DNA of 64,000 bases from Chaetoderma sp. LZ-2023a. Its lineage: Eukaryota; Mollusca; Caudofoveata; Chaetodermatida; Chaetodermatidae. Each line of letters opens with the position of its first letter. Positions within the stretch are counted from its first letter, which is position 1. A program made the translations under genes and the position numbers. The stretch spans positions 82,248,926-82,312,925 of the forward strand of contig CM067367.1 in assembly GCA_034401795.1 (NCBI GenBank). The letters are read 5' to 3'. Shown one piece after another: positions 1 through 11,813 of this stretch. Below the pieces are notes generated by a model. The model had not been told where the DNA came from. It made no database searches and saw only the letters and a list, made by a program, of their open reading frames with translations.

Positions 1-95
1 CCAGTGGTAAATTTTCAAAAATAGGCTTCTCTTGACCTGCAAATAGACAGACCTCACGACTACTGCAGAGGCGGTGTTACCATTATAGCGACAAG
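1..95. repeat. Partial TTAA (piggyBac-type) foldback MITE cut by window edge
   Basis: The first bases match the right half of the palindromic TTAA MITE that is complete at 60902-61130: a stretch reading GGTAAATTTTCAAAAATA followed by the CTTCTCTTG-CCTGCAAAT block and a CTGCAGAGGC tail. The left half lies outside the window. Confidence 0.6.
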
Positions 96-394
96 TTGAC
101 CTAAGATGGCTTACGGCACAGGATGAATAGCGTGTTGATGTGCGCCATTACTGGCTCGGAAAGAAACAGCCTGCATAAGCGCCAGCTGAAAAACATAAAC
201 AACTGTTGTCATGTAAATAGGGATACAGATTATAGTTAAATGAACTTAAGCAAATAAAGAGTTAGAAAATTCGCGATAAAAAGACGTATCCCTAAATATT
301 ACCCAGAAGATCTTCAAGGAGAGATGTATTTGCGTTAATAATAAGCAAGAAACTCATCTTTAACAACATAAAGCATAAAATTGACGAATCCATC

Positions 395-640
395 TCTAGC
401 TAAGCTTCGCCCAGTCTTTTACCGCTATGGGTTCGATCCAACCCTGCGCTCCCTGAATCTGAATTTCAAGAAAATTATACAGGTAAGCTGCTGAACATTT
501 TGAAACTAATTTGACTGGCTGCCGCCGCTGTTTATGTTGATTAAATAGTAAAGACACAATTCGTACAACTTGACGGACAATTAAGCGGGTATGACGGATT
601 CATGACACAATTGATTATGACCTCAGCGTAAGTAGAGGAG
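395..640 (+). repeat. Family A MITE, partial copy
   Basis: Carries the family A left half: CTAGCTAAGC, a degenerate GATCC box, ATACAGGTAAGCTG, then the hairpin left arm GAAACTAATTTGACTGG. It jumps straight to the TTAAATAGTAAAGACA and AATTCGTACAAC segment, so the right arm of the hairpin is missing. Confidence 0.65.
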
Positions 641-689
641 CGGCGACGTGATCGCCAATTTTCACACCTTTTAAGTTGTTGCTGCATCA

Positions 690-2425
690 GGCAGCAACAG
701 CTTTCAGCAGTCAAATTGTTCTCTTTTGTTATTTTGACATCTTTTTTTCATGTTATCTCCACCGCCTTTTCAAAAGGTGTGAAAAAGGCGACGAGATCTC
801 TGCCATTCTGATTGGATGTTAGATGTGGAGGATGACCATAAATTTCCTCCCCCCCTCATTAAATCACGTGACTCCTGTCATCCAATCAGTTGAGCGTAGG
901 TATAATTAGCGTATTACTGATTGGTAAGGGTTAATGCATTGTGTAAGGATGATTGACAGGCTACATGTTTGGACTCGTCTTTTCTCGGACCCTGGGAACT
1001 AATTCAATCTCGAAGCCCCGCCCCCCCCCCCCCCCCGCGTTAAAGGGAAACACAAGAAGCTACTGTGTAAAAATTTCCTGCGACATTTATATATAAATCC
1101 GATTAAAATAGTGTTAAAAACGCTATGTTACTATAATTTTCTGCGAGCTAATTAAACCTATGACGTCATAGGTTGAATCCCACATTCTACAAGAACCATG
1201 ATAAAGGCACTCTGAAGACAGTAGTGCATGCATTTGGATGGTGATATCTCTGTCGGTGATAGAGCTATCGACATCATCTTTATATGTATAGATTGAAGAG
1301 ATTAAGGCGTTCACTATCGCAAATGTATCGAATATATTTGGTATTTTCATACATTAGTTGCCGAACCTTAAGCTGGCCATTTTCTATGAAGCTGCCTGCC
1401 AATTACATGAATATTAGAATATCTCGGGAAGTTTTGAGGCTAGTATGAAAACATAAATACCTAAATATGTATTGGGATGTATGTAAGACCTGTTTAAACT
1501 CTCATATTAATAGATGAAACTTTAATAACAATATCTGCCGAGCCCAGTAAGAGTGGTGATTCAAAAGTGGAAATTGTACTGATATACCTATACTAGCGCG
1601 TCATTCATTCATCTCAAGATCAAACCTTGATGTCAAAATCGGCACCATCAGAGACGTCAGACAAAGGACTCTTATTTTATATTCTTCAACATTTCCGCAA
1701 ATATAGTTTATATATTCTTAACACCGCTGAAGAGAAACTCCTTATAGAAACGCAATTCGGAATTTTATTGCGATAGCATTGGATGACAGCGAGTAAAACA
1801 TCCAACTTATGACGTCATACGCCTCATCCGGGAATAGAAATTTAACTAATGTATCACATATTTAAATAACGAAGTTATATATTTCTAATTTGCGAACGGA
1901 GCTTACAATTATATTTTTAAAAACGTTACAGTCTGTAGATTCATTTTATACAAAGTAGTATTGAGGGTCTGGTGTTTGCCTTTAAGTCACGTGACTCCCA
2001 GTGTGTCCTATAGCATAATGACGCGTGACAAGGGTTAATAAAGGTAATTATCAATCAGCAACACAATAATTACGCTTAAGCTCACCTCATTGGATGCCAG
2101 GAGAGATGCGACTAAATGAGGGGGCGGGGCTTCGTGATTGAATGAGTTCCCAGAGTCCGGTAAAGACGAGTCCAGACATGGACCCTGTCAATCCTCCTTA
2201 CACAATGCATTAACCCTTGTCAGTCATTACACTAATTACCCTTAAGCTCGCCTGGTTGGATGACAGGAGTCACGTGATTTAATGAGGGGGGGGGGGGGGG
2301 GGGGTTATAGTCACCGTCTACATCTAACATCCAATCAGAATGGCGGAGATAAAGAAAATAACAAAACAACAAAATAACAAAAGAGAAGAATTTGACTGGT
2401 GAAAGTCGTTGCTGTCATTAATCCA
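690..2425. mobile_element. Foldback element with long inverted repeats
   Basis: Bases 690-1035 recur inverted at about 2080-2425. Shared landmarks are TTGGATGTTAGATGT, AAATCACGTGACTCCTGTCATCC, GGATGATTGACAGG, GGACTCGTCTTTTC and GAAGCCCCGCC, plus an outer TCAAATT-CTCTTTTGTTATTTTG. The roughly 1-kb middle (1036-2075) has no recognisable coding potential. Runs of C (1021-1037) and G (2287-2304) mark equivalent places in the two arms. The same sequence forms a tandem array at 45780-46630, so this looks like a non-autonomous element or satellite-derived foldback. No transposase is visible and no clear target duplication was found. Confidence 0.6.
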
Positions 2426-2587
2426 ATATAGCTATAAAACATCGCCGATTATGTGACATAGCCAGCGATTATTGGTGCGTTTACAGTGAATAAATCCGTC
2501 TTCGAAATATCGCGCTGTAGCCATTGCTGGGGAGAATACCGTATTTGAGTTTTATGAAGATAACGCAAGGGAGTTCTTTTTAATAAA

Positions 2588-3152
2588 CCTTTCCCATAGT
2601 GACGTCATTATGCCGGGATTCCCCTAAATCAATGCTCAAGCACAACTGCTGGCTGGTAAAACTGACAACAAGCACCTGGCCCGCATTGAGTTACTATTGC
2701 ACTAAAATAGACCGTAATTTAAAGTGTTCCTGTGCTAAACTAAAATCACAATATTATTTAAGTCATACATCATTGGAAAGCGCATTAAATTGTCTAAACA
2801 TTAATACATTATTTCTATAGTTTTGTAAAAGTTATTTGCCTATATAAAATACATCATTATAACCTAGATTCATTGGTCCAATTGAACAATATTTAAAAGC
2901 AACCGTATTAATTTTACAAAACTATAAAAACTAATACAGAAATCCATAGAAAATTGCCTTAGCTTTCCAATGATGTATGACTTCAATAATATTATTATGA
3001 ACTTAGTTCTTCATATAAACTGCTTAAAGTGTATTGTATCGGATTCAAATTGTAAAGTAATACTGTTTGCGCGTCGGCCATCGCGTTTACCAACCAAAAG
3101 TCGTATGCGCAATACATTCTGGGAAGGTATTTCCCCAAAATACGCTAATGTG
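2588..3152. mobile_element. Family B palindromic MITE, copy 1
   Basis: A ~565-bp unit starting CCTTTCCCATAGTGACGTCA and ending near GGGAAGGTATTTCCCC. It is repeated in direct orientation at 43514-44105. Internally it folds: CATCATTGGAAAGCGCATT (about 2769) pairs loosely with the CCTTAGCTTTCCAATGATG stretch (about 2957), and AGTTTTGTAAAA pairs with TTTTACAAAACT. No coding potential is seen. Confidence 0.65.
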
Positions 3153-3430
3153 AGAAAAGTCTAATTAGCTGGGAGACTAAGTCTTTATGACATAATAAGC
3201 TGTTTCTTGTTTGCAGACAAATAATGTTTCAACAAGACCTTTCAGGACAGTCTCAGGAAAAGTTTTTGCTAGATATTAAGCATGTTCGTTCTCCAGAGAG
3301 GACAGTTATCAGCATTAAACGTTAAACCATGCAATCCTAGAATCAAGATTACAAATACGACTTTCAACAGCAAAAGATGAATCTCATTGGAATAGTGCCC
3401 CCCCCCCCACCCCACCCAAGGTATATATAT

Positions 3431-3734
3431 ATTTTACTCATTGCGCAGTGCATCTGTACCAAGTGGGGTTAACGGAATACGAATGGAATCCCAGTCTTTT
3501 TCTACTCGATTGGCGCAAAAATATATGTTTAGTTAAATGCGCTGTTAAGGACGGGATCTATCCCAGATCAACGAAACAGACTATATAATTATATTGATCT
3601 GGGGTAGATCCCGTCCTTAACAGCGCATTTAACTAAACATATATTTTTGCGCCGATCGAGTAGAAAAAGACTGGAATTCCACTCGTATTCCGTTAACCCC
3701 ACTTGGTACAGATGCACTGCGCAATGAGTAAAAT
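3431..3734. repeat. Near-perfect 304-bp palindrome
   Basis: The left arm 3431-3571 and right arm 3594-3734 are reverse complements with about four mismatches, around a 22-nt AT-rich loop (3572-3593). The arms begin with ATTTTACTCATTGCGCAGTG and its complement. It is non-coding. The low arm divergence suggests a young foldback MITE or a recent inverted duplication. No target-site duplication is obvious; a TA-rich run lies on the left. Confidence 0.85.
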
Positions 3735-3764
3735 CTACCTAATTTGATTGCAAGTTCAGTAATG

Positions 3765-3957
3765 ATTTGCATAGTCACAAAGCAATTTTTCTGTAATTAG
3801 GTTGCGGTCTGATGGTTGCAGGCACGCACACAATTTCAAATCTACCATTACTTTGTGATATGATTCACATGGGAATGGCAGATCTATAGTTGTGGGTGTG
3901 AATGCAACCATCAGACTGTAAACTAATTAGAGAAGATTTGCTTTGTGACTATGTGAT
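3765..3957. mobile_element. Small MITE with ~50-bp imperfect TIRs
   Basis: CATAGTCACAAAGCAA at the left end is mirrored by TTTGCTTTGTGACTATG at the right, and GTCTGATGGTTGCA by TGCAACCATCAGAC further in. It is about 190 bp long and non-coding. The superfamily was not determined. Confidence 0.6.
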
Positions 3958-4310
3958 ACCATCCATCATAGACAGAGTACACTGGGACCGTATGCTCTGC
4001 ATCGTCGTGTCATTGATGTCGTGTGTCAAGAAACAGTTAGACAGGAAGTGAGCGATGTCATAGTTACCATAATGGACGAACAGCAAGTCTCAAGAGGTTA
4101 GAGAGATAAATGGTTTAGTTATTTTTTATCTCAGGAAGTCATCATTTCATGTTAGCATCTGCAATATGGCACCACCGACATAGAAAACAGTAGTAATATA
4201 AAGTCAGCATTATTGTCATATACATATATATAAATGGTTAGACGCATCATGATATTGACAGTGGACTTTGCATCATTGGGATGGAAAGTCGAGTATTAAT
4301 CTAGCCATTT

Positions 4311-4374
4311 CTGTCTGTCTGCCTGTATGCCTGTCTGACTGTGTGGCTGCTTACCTACCTATCTGTCTTCCTGT

Positions 4375-4405
<31 letters not shown>

Positions 4406-4700
4406 CATGAATGACAGCATGCATGCATGCCTGACTTGACTGACTGACTGGCTGACTGACTGACTGACTGACTGACTGACTGACTGACTGACTGACTGAC
4501 TGACTGACTGACTGACTAACTTCCCACCAGCCCGCCCACCTGTCCGGCCATCGTCCATACGTCCGTCTGTCCATCCATCCATCCATCCATCCATCTGTCC
4601 GTCCGTATATCGTGACGTCCATCCGCCCGTCAGTCAGTCCGTCCGTCCATCCATCCATCTACCCATTTATCCGTTCGGCCCTCCATCCGTCCATTCATTC
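4311..4700. repeat. Compound tetranucleotide microsatellite
   Basis: Consecutive blocks of (CTGC)n, (GACT)n and (CCAT/CCGT)n with interruptions. Long open frames on the minus strand here are products of the repeat and are not genes. Confidence 0.9.
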
Positions 4701-4984
4701 GCCCGCCCATTGTTTTGTCTATTAGGAATCATAGCATAAGTATTTACACAGCGTTATGTGCCATTATGTATAACTCGCCAGCAATGTGCTGTCCACCATG
4801 TCTGATCTAGTCATGTTTCAAGTTCCATTGAATTACTTACATAACCTCACTCGACATTTAGCTGATATAATTCGAATATAAAAAAATCTACCAATCATCA
4901 CGACGATCACGTACCAAATATCGCCAAGAAAGGAAGTGGTTTCTTCCATCACTAGCATTTATTGATACATCCATATATGTTGTC

Positions 4985-5165
4985 AGGAAAACCATAGGCA
5001 GCAACAGCACCAAGTCAAATTAGTTTCAAAATATTCAATAGCTTATCTGAATAGTTACCATGATATTGGGATTCTGAAAAATTCAGGGTTTGATTGATCC
5101 CAGCACTGGCAAATCGTGGGTGGAGCTTAGCAAGAAATGGGCGGGGAATATCTAGAAATGTGTCC
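4985..5165 (-). repeat. Family A MITE, partial reversed copy
   Basis: Starts inside the hairpin (AGGCAGCAACAGC then GTCAAATTAGTTTCAAAATA) and runs into the TTGATCCCAGCAC and GGGTGGAGCTTAGC boxes. The other half is absent. Confidence 0.65.
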
Positions 5166-5670
5166 GTCTGCTGTGCATTGCAAACTTGGCTTTGCTGCTG
5201 TGGATATGTATGTGTTAATCTAACCTGTTCTTCTTCTTCTTTTCGTTCGCTGATTATACCGCCAGTCCTAAAGTGAATATCGACATGATCATAAGCGTTA
5301 AGTGCGTGGATCCGTGGTTTATTAGAGTGCGCAGTGCGGCCTGGAACCTCCGTCTTCAGCACTCGAGGTTTCTGTCAGGGTTACCTCACCCTTACCTCCT
5401 TTAGTCGCCTCTTACGACGCGCAGAGGATACGGAAGGTGTATTCTAAGCCCCACCTACAGGGCAACGCTTTGAACACAGAGTTTCTAGAAAACTAATTTC
5501 AAGGTAGCGCTCCAAAAAGGATGTTGCAAATTCTGAAACGAATTTCAGAGGAACCTGATGCTGCCCTAGACAGCAGCAACTCCCAATCAAATTAGTTTCA
5601 ACATAATAAATATTAAACTGTGTTGCATTTATGATGTTTGGCTCTTCGTGTTCATAGAGCTAAGTATTAT
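5166..5670. other. Unresolved spacer with repeat scraps
   Basis: No supported gene. Bases 5395-5470 contain TCGCCTCTTACGACGCGCAG, a short block I associate with dispersed repeats in marine invertebrates, possibly a SINE remnant. Bases 5505-5625 hold a worn family A hairpin half with CAAATTAGTTTCAA. Confidence 0.4.
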
Positions 5671-5963
5671 AATGGACCTTTCCAGTTTTTGTTAAGCCCC
5701 GCCTACCTATAGCTAAGCTCCAACCACACCTCGCTCGTGTTGGGATCGATCGATCCCTGAACTCCCTGAATACCAATTTTCCGAAACCTCTACAGGTAAG
5801 CAATTGAATATTTTGAAACTAATTTTACCGTCATCAATTACGCGTTCGTGACGAACTGAATTACGCCATTCATGACATCATTGATTATGAAGTAATCCAA
5901 CACGTCGCGTAGTTGATTATGATTTCATATGATTTATGGATTGATAAACTGGAATAGTCCATT
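5671..5963 (+). mobile_element. Family A MITE, copy with reduced hairpin
   Basis: Begins AATGGACCTTTCCAGTTT and ends AAACTGGAATAGTCCATT, the family A terminal inverted repeats. Inside are the CCCGCC box, GGGATCGATCGATCCC, only the left hairpin arm (TTGAATATTTTGAAACTAAT), and the CGTCA-rich right part. It is preceded by TA. This copy has lost the right arm of the palindrome. Confidence 0.75.
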
Positions 5964-5982
5964 GCTACAATGTCGCCTCTTG

Positions 5983-6393
5983 AATGGACCCTAACGGTTT
6001 TAGCTATGCCTCGCTCATCTCTAGCTATGCTTTACCCACACCTCGCTCGTGTTGGGATCGATCGACCTCTGAACAACATAACTATTAATTTCCAAAAAAT
6101 TCACAAGTAAGCTGTTGAATATTTTGAAACCAATTTGACTGGGTGCTGTTGCTGCCTAAGGCAGCAACAGCGCCCAGTCAAATTAGTTTCAAAATATTCA
6201 ACAGCATGTTTCTGAAATAGCAAAAGAATTACAAAGACATACAATTCATACGTGGCTGAGTATTTGAGATTTGATGACGGTCTATATGGAACTCTTTGTG
6301 ACGTAATGATTGTGACGTCATCATACACGTGCTGAGACGATTATGATGTCATACTAGGTCAGGTGATTGATGGATACTCTGGAAAGGTGAATT
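5983..6393 (+). mobile_element. Family A MITE, full-length copy
   Basis: The TIRs are AATGGACC and GGAAAGGTGAATT. The central hairpin at about 6115-6206 pairs TTTGAAACCAATTTGACTGG with CCAGTCAAATTAGTTTCAAA around TGCTGCC-TAAGGCAGCA. CRE-like CGTCA sites follow. It lies 20 bp from the preceding copy. Confidence 0.8.
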
Positions 6394-6820
6394 ATCTGGC
6401 ACACCCAACAACTGTTCACTAATCTGGACAAAGTGAAGCCATTTAAGGAAAGCAATCGATTATTTCTATACACTACCAACATAGTTTATATCTGTATCCA
6501 TTGTAACAATTGCTTTTGTAGCTTAACGTTGAAAACTGTAAATACAATGCTCTCGGATATATTATTCTTCATGGCGCCAGAACCGAAATTATATCTCCAG
6601 GAATCTTCGAAGGTTTCCTGTTCGAATTGTTAATAATTAATCTCAGATAAATTGATTTCTTTACCCTTGACGAGTTCATTCGGGTTTTAGTTTATATATC
6701 ATGTTATTTCATGCTTAGTCGCATATTTGCGCGAGTATTTCCAGTATTTCGTCGGGTATTTTATATCAGTTTCAATATTTGCCTGAGGACGAAGCACGAG
6801 GGGCAATACAGAAACTGATA
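6394..6820. other. Spacer, nothing recognised
   Basis: AT-rich DNA with no supported gene or repeat match within the window. Confidence 0.4.
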
Positions 6821-6970
6821 TTCGGTCTCCAGCCAACATCCCCCAATACATTGCTCTGACTTCTATTTAACCTTAAACTGGAACCTGTGCCATGAACGGT
6901 GTTCCGGCCAACGTTAAACCTTAGTAAGCGCAATGAATTGTGGGATGTTGGCTGAAAACCGAATAGAATA
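6821..6970. mobile_element. Small MITE (family D), copy 1
   Basis: The inverted ends are ATTCGGTCTCCAGCCAACAT and ATGTTGGCTGAAAACCGAAT, and the inner parts also pair (GGAACCTGTG / ACGGTGTTCC). A second copy occurs at 63867-63971. Confidence 0.75.
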
Positions 6971-7149
6971 CCAGGTGAAATACGAGTGCAAATGTGTCAC
7001 TTTAGACCATGTAATAAGGTATGTATATCATACGTGGCCTTTTTAACGCTTAGGAGTAGAATGGCACATTGACCTGAACAGATTAACGCCGATAGCAATA
7101 CAATAAGTCGTTGACAGTGCCTCATCTCGAAATTAGGCAAAATGCCAAT

Positions 7150-8235
7150 TTCTAATCTATTTCAGTTCGTAGGTATATTACTCGTCGTCTGCTAACAGGT
7201 GTTCAGAAACTCATCAGGTAAGTGTATTTGATGGGCTTCTAGTAATAACAATAGTAACTAGAGAACATTTACTGAAGTAACTGTAAATCTGCGATGATTG
7301 GGTATTAAGGAGTATTGGACATTGAACATGTCTGATGCTGATCTGATAAAAAGTTTGCGTTGTCACAGTTCCAAGATCCATAGTTGAAATTCCCATACTT
7401 TTACACAGGGTATGGAAAAGCTGATTTCTTGAAAACCGATAGCCTAGACCCTAAAGTATAAAATAATGTGTCCTGATTTGCTGAAGTAAAATTTTTACCA
7501 AAATCAAGGAAAATGCCATTAAATCTCAAATAAAGGATAGATTAATGAATTAACGGTAAAGGGGAGGCAATTCATGCAGAAAGCTCAAATTTTTTTGTCA
7601 TAAATTACCTCCCTTTACCTGTTGAAGATGATGAAGTGCAGGTAACTTATACCAAACATGAAAACTAGCAAGCTTTTCAAAATTTTCTATTTTAATTGTC
7701 ATCCTGAGCTCATTTCTGCAAAAAACGAAAACTGGTATTTTTGCCCAAAATTTTTTCATGGCGGCCATTTTGAAAAAAATATTTTTTTCAAAAATAATCA
7801 TCAGTGGCAACATCTTACCTAAGTATGGGAGTGCTCCGATCAAAACTCTAGGTGTAGTAGCACTTCAAACATTCATTTGAAATCCCCATACATTTCCTAT
7901 GGGAGTTTTTGCCATGCATTGTGGGGTCAAAGGTCTGGCGGCCATTTTGAAAAAAAATTATTTTTCAAAAACAAATGGCCAGTTGTAACATCCTCAGCAA
8001 GTATGGTAGTGATCCGATCAAAACTCTGGCTGTAGTCCCACTTCAAAGATCAATTTTGAACATCCCCATACATTTCCTATGGGACTTTTTGCCCACTCAA
8101 GGGCAGATAACTCAACAACTAGTGGGCGGAGCCAAAATAAAAGTAATAGCCATCGATTGTGGCATGGGCCCTTGAGGTTGACCAAGTTGGGAGTTGATCG
8201 GATGAAAACTCTAGGAGGAGATGCGGTCTAAACTT
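7150..8235. repeat. Decayed tandem repeat, ~177-bp unit
   Basis: GGCGGCCATTTTGAAAAAAA recurs about 177 bp apart (7760 and 7937). Each is followed by a GATCAAAACTCT block, CCCCATACATTTCCTATGGGA and TTTTTGCC. A third partial unit follows at about 8105-8225 (GATCGGATGAAAACTCTAGG). No coding potential is supported. Confidence 0.65.
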
Positions 8236-8249
8236 TTTAGGCAGAATAA

Positions 8250-8421
8250 GTATAATAATAATAATAATAATAAGAAAGATCCTGAGTAAAAATAACAATC
8301 TGCGATTGCATCGCAGATTAATAATAAGAAAGATCCTGAGTAAAAATAACAATCTGCGATTGCATCGCAGATTAATAAGAAAGATCCTGAGTAAAAATAA
8401 CAATCTGCGATTGCATCGCAG

Positions 8422-8495
<74 letters not shown>

Positions 8496-8652
8496 GAAAG
8501 ATCCTGAGTAAAAATAACAATCTGCGATTGCATCGCAGATTAATAAGTATAATAAGAAAGATCCTGAGTAAAAATAACAATCTGCGATTGCATCGCAGAT
8601 TAATAATAAGAAAGATCCTGAGTAAAAATAACAATCTGCGATTGCATCGCAG

Positions 8653-8690
<38 letters not shown>

Positions 8691-8733
8691 GAAAGATCCT
8701 GAGTAAAAATAACAATCTGCGATTGCATCGCAG

Positions 8734-8789
<56 letters not shown>

Positions 8790-8842
8790 GAAAGATCCTG
8801 AGTAAAAATAACAATCTGCGATTGCATCGCAGATTAATAATA
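8250..8842. repeat. Eight hairpin-bearing units in an (AAT)n array
   Basis: A unit of ~52 bp starting GAAAGATCCTGAG occurs at 8273, 8328, 8379, 8495, 8555, 8609, 8690 and 8789. Every unit ends in the perfect hairpin AATCTGCGAT-TGC-ATCGCAGATT. The units are essentially identical, but the AAT runs between them vary from 2 to about 25 repeats. Long open frames on both strands are repeat artefacts. Confidence 0.9.
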
Positions 8843-8884
8843 TCGTCGTTTCATTTGGCTAAATGTTGTATGTACCAGCAATGA

Positions 8885-9690
8885 CTTTGGAAAACACTAG
8901 CAAATCAGAGGAATTGCAACTTACATTTCTTTATTTAACATATTAGTTTTCGAAGTAGTCAGCTGCTATAGATTAAATTATAATCAGTATGTCAGCAGTC
9001 GTTGTCAACAACAATATGAAATTCCCTTCGATGACCACCAGACACATTAATGCAAATCGGAGTTCAGCTATATGATGACAGAAGATCTTAGGAGAATACT
9101 GATTAAGGACTGGATACGATTTTAATCTAAAAGGCTAATGATTGTTCAGCTGCTAACATGTTATTGCAACCATTGATGTGAATAATGTTCAAACAATACA
9201 GCTAGATAGAAAGACTCCTATCAGATTCTCTGGTTTTCGCCAGACAGACATTGTATGAATGTCAAGGGATTGTGATCAGTACAGACATCGATTAGAGAAG
9301 AGGATTAAATGCTACAAATCATCAACTAATGTCAGACAGTCCTTCTCATTAGTAGAAACTGAGCTCATGTTCATAAGAAATTCATGAGAAACAGATTAGT
9401 AGACGGTCAATGCGTTGACCATCAACTTAAATCAACACTGCACCCCGAGCCTAACTCAAGGGGATCAACTACTATTTTGATCAATTCCGGTTTGCCAAAT
9501 TATAGTGTGTCAACGCAGCTGTTATCTATTCGGCTTCCAGGCTCTCAAATATATAATATCAACATAACATTTTAGAGTAATTAATACAGAATTTACCGAA
9601 AATTCCTTAGTACTCAGAGACATATGATTTACTTTTGATAGTAGTTGATGATGTGTAGATAGCGTCCAAACCTGTTCAACCTGCTGCCCA
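8885..9690. other. Spacer, nothing recognised
   Basis: AT-rich sequence without a supported gene, RNA or repeat match within the window. Confidence 0.4.
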
Positions 9691-9694
9691 CGAT

Positions 9695-10082
9695 AATGGA
9701 TGAATCCAATCTGTCCGTCAAGTAAATAACATCACAATCGATTACGTCACACGTAGGCTGACGTCACAAGCATTATTGCCAGAAATAGTCCGTTATATAA
9801 ATGTCTGTCGCATGTACACATTGTATATTTTACCATTTAATATATATTCTTTTGAATATTTTGAAACTAATTTGTTTAGATACTATTGCTACCATAAGCA
9901 GCAACAACCCACAGTCAAATTAGTGTAACAAAATTTCAAGAGGTTAGCTGTATAGTCAACACGAAATTTGGATTCTGAGAATTCATTATTCAAAGTATAT
10001 AAATCTATCTCTCAACACATGTAACTCATGGGCGGAGTTTAGCTAGATATGGGCGGGGCATAGCAAAAAGTGGATTCCTCGA
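9695..10082 (+). mobile_element. Family A MITE, subfamily A2
   Basis: The ends are ATGGATGAATCCAATCTGTC and AAAAGTGGATTCCTC, different from the standard TIR. The middle still has CGTCA sites, the GAATATTTTGAAACTAATTT hairpin arm, a worn right arm and the GGGCGGGGCATAGC box. Confidence 0.65.
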
Positions 10083-10230
10083 TTGAATGTGACATCTGCT
10101 ATTATGATATTTGATCGATTGATAGTGAGGCCTGCTTCGGAGATATGAGAATATGGTTCATGCATTGAATAGACATGAGTTTTCTCATCATTATTATATA
10201 TCACAATGAAATCAATATACGGATCACCAT

Positions 10231-10565
10231 GGGTAAATCCACTTTTAGCTCTGCCCCGCCCATCTCTAACGCCGCTCCGCCCATGCGTTACGCGTGTTGG
10301 GATCAATGTATATACTTTGAACCCTGACCTCCCAGAATCCCATTTTCTGATTTCAAGCGAGCTGTTGAATATTTTGAAACTAATTTGACGGGGAGCTGTT
10401 GCTGCCATAGGCCGTAATAGTGCCCGGTCAAATTAGTTTCAAAATATTCAACAGAATGTTTATTAAAGGGGCTTAAGAAACTCTGGCACTATCTTTTGCA
10501 CATGTTTACACATGATGAATACTACTGTTGCGCCAAGTAAGAATGGATGAATCCAATCTGTCAGT
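10231..10565 (-). mobile_element. Family A MITE, subfamily A2, reversed
   Basis: Runs from ATCCACTTTTAGCTCTGCCC through CCCGCCCATC and the hairpin (10366-10455) to AATGGATGAATCCAATCTGT. The hairpin has GCTGTTGCTGCC against GGCCGTAATAGTGCC, so the loop side is partly worn. Confidence 0.65.
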
Positions 10566-10830
10566 TAAGGATATTACGTCCTAATCAATTATGTCACATG
10601 TATGAGGATCTCATGTTCAAAACACGTAATGAATGGCGTATATAAGTCTGTCAGGAACACTGAAAAGTCGGCCAGTTGTACGAACTGTACATCTTTGCTT
10701 CAGAAGGCAGCGTAATATATTCTCATCGTTCTTCACCTGAGACAAATGTAGAAATGGCCTTGACACACTCACTAAGTAATATTCGCATATAACCCTTTAG
10801 AAAGTCAAAGTTAGTGTCGTATTGAATGAT

Positions 10831-11233
10831 AATTGTCCTTTCCAGAGCACCCACGCATCATATGACGTCATAATGAACTGCGTGATGTGTACAATGACAT
10901 CATAATGAATGACGTCATGAATGATGTCGATAAGTACGTCAAGAACGCATATTTGAAGACGGGCTATGGGCTGTTGTACAAATTGTTTGCTTTTACTATT
11001 TAATAAATATTCTGTTGAATATTTTGAAACTAATTTGACTGGGCGCTGTTGCTGCCTATTGCAGCAACAGCACCCAGTTTAATTAGTTACAAAATATTCA
11101 ACAGCTTCCCTGCATAGTTTTCAGGAAATTGATAGCTAGGGCATTCGGGGATCGATCAATCCAAACACGGCGAGGTGTGGGTGGAGCTTAGCTAGTGATG
11201 GGCGGGGCATAGCTAAAAATGGAAAGGTCCATT
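10831..11233 (-). mobile_element. Family A MITE, full-length, reversed
   Basis: Starts AATTGTCCTTTCCAG and ends GGAAAGGTCCATT. CGTCA sites fill the left half, the palindrome lies at 11012-11103, and the GATCGATC and GGGCGGGGC boxes lie in the right half. The left boundary of the 2.67-kb inverted duplication (10984) falls inside this copy. Confidence 0.8.
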
Positions 11234-11813
11234 GTATCTATATAGTCGGAAAAGAGAACAGTTGAGTGAACTCATGTATCCAGCCATAGTCTTGACTAAA
11301 AAGATATGTTCCATCAGGTTTTGGAATCAGTAAACATGAACCCCGGTGGAAGTGATCAAATAGACAATAGATACAGCGCCCACTCAAATTAGTTTCAAAG
11401 TATGTGTGTTGTTGGTTTTATTGGCCGCTCCATTGGACAGAATGTTTATTAAGTAGTAAAGACATACAATTCGTACAGCGTGTCGGACTATTAAGCGCTT
11501 AAGACTAACTCGAGACTAAAATTGATTGTGACGTCAACCTACACGTCGCGTAGGTAATTATGACGTCATATGATGGATCGATAAACTGGAAAGGTCCGTT
11601 GGGATTCTGGGAATTCAGTGTTCTCAGTATATAAATAGATTTAAACGTGCACAAAAGTGAGCGGAGGCTGGGTAGAAATGGAATCCTCCACACCGTCCAC
11701 ATCTATTGCGCCTAACTTGAGACTTCATCTTGTTAGCATCATTCATTAGTGAAATACAAAGATGAGTGTTAACGTTTTCTCTCCAGAATGGACCTTGCCA
11801 GTTTATCCATTAA

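Noticed and set aside
4355-4658. Open frames rich in Ser-Gln-Ser-Val and Met-Asp-Gly
   Set aside because: Direct translations of tetranucleotide microsatellites.
6115-6206. Family A hairpin as a microRNA precursor
   Set aside because: It is one of many repeat copies; without small-RNA data the MITE explanation is sufficient.
8270-8842. CRISPR-like array (repeats with hairpin and variable spacers)
   Set aside because: The spacers are AAT runs, there are no cas genes, and the setting is eukaryotic.
8119-8884. Long overlapping open frames of poly-Ile and hairpin-unit peptide on both strands
   Set aside because: They arise from the AAT array and repeated 52-bp units; no independent coding evidence.
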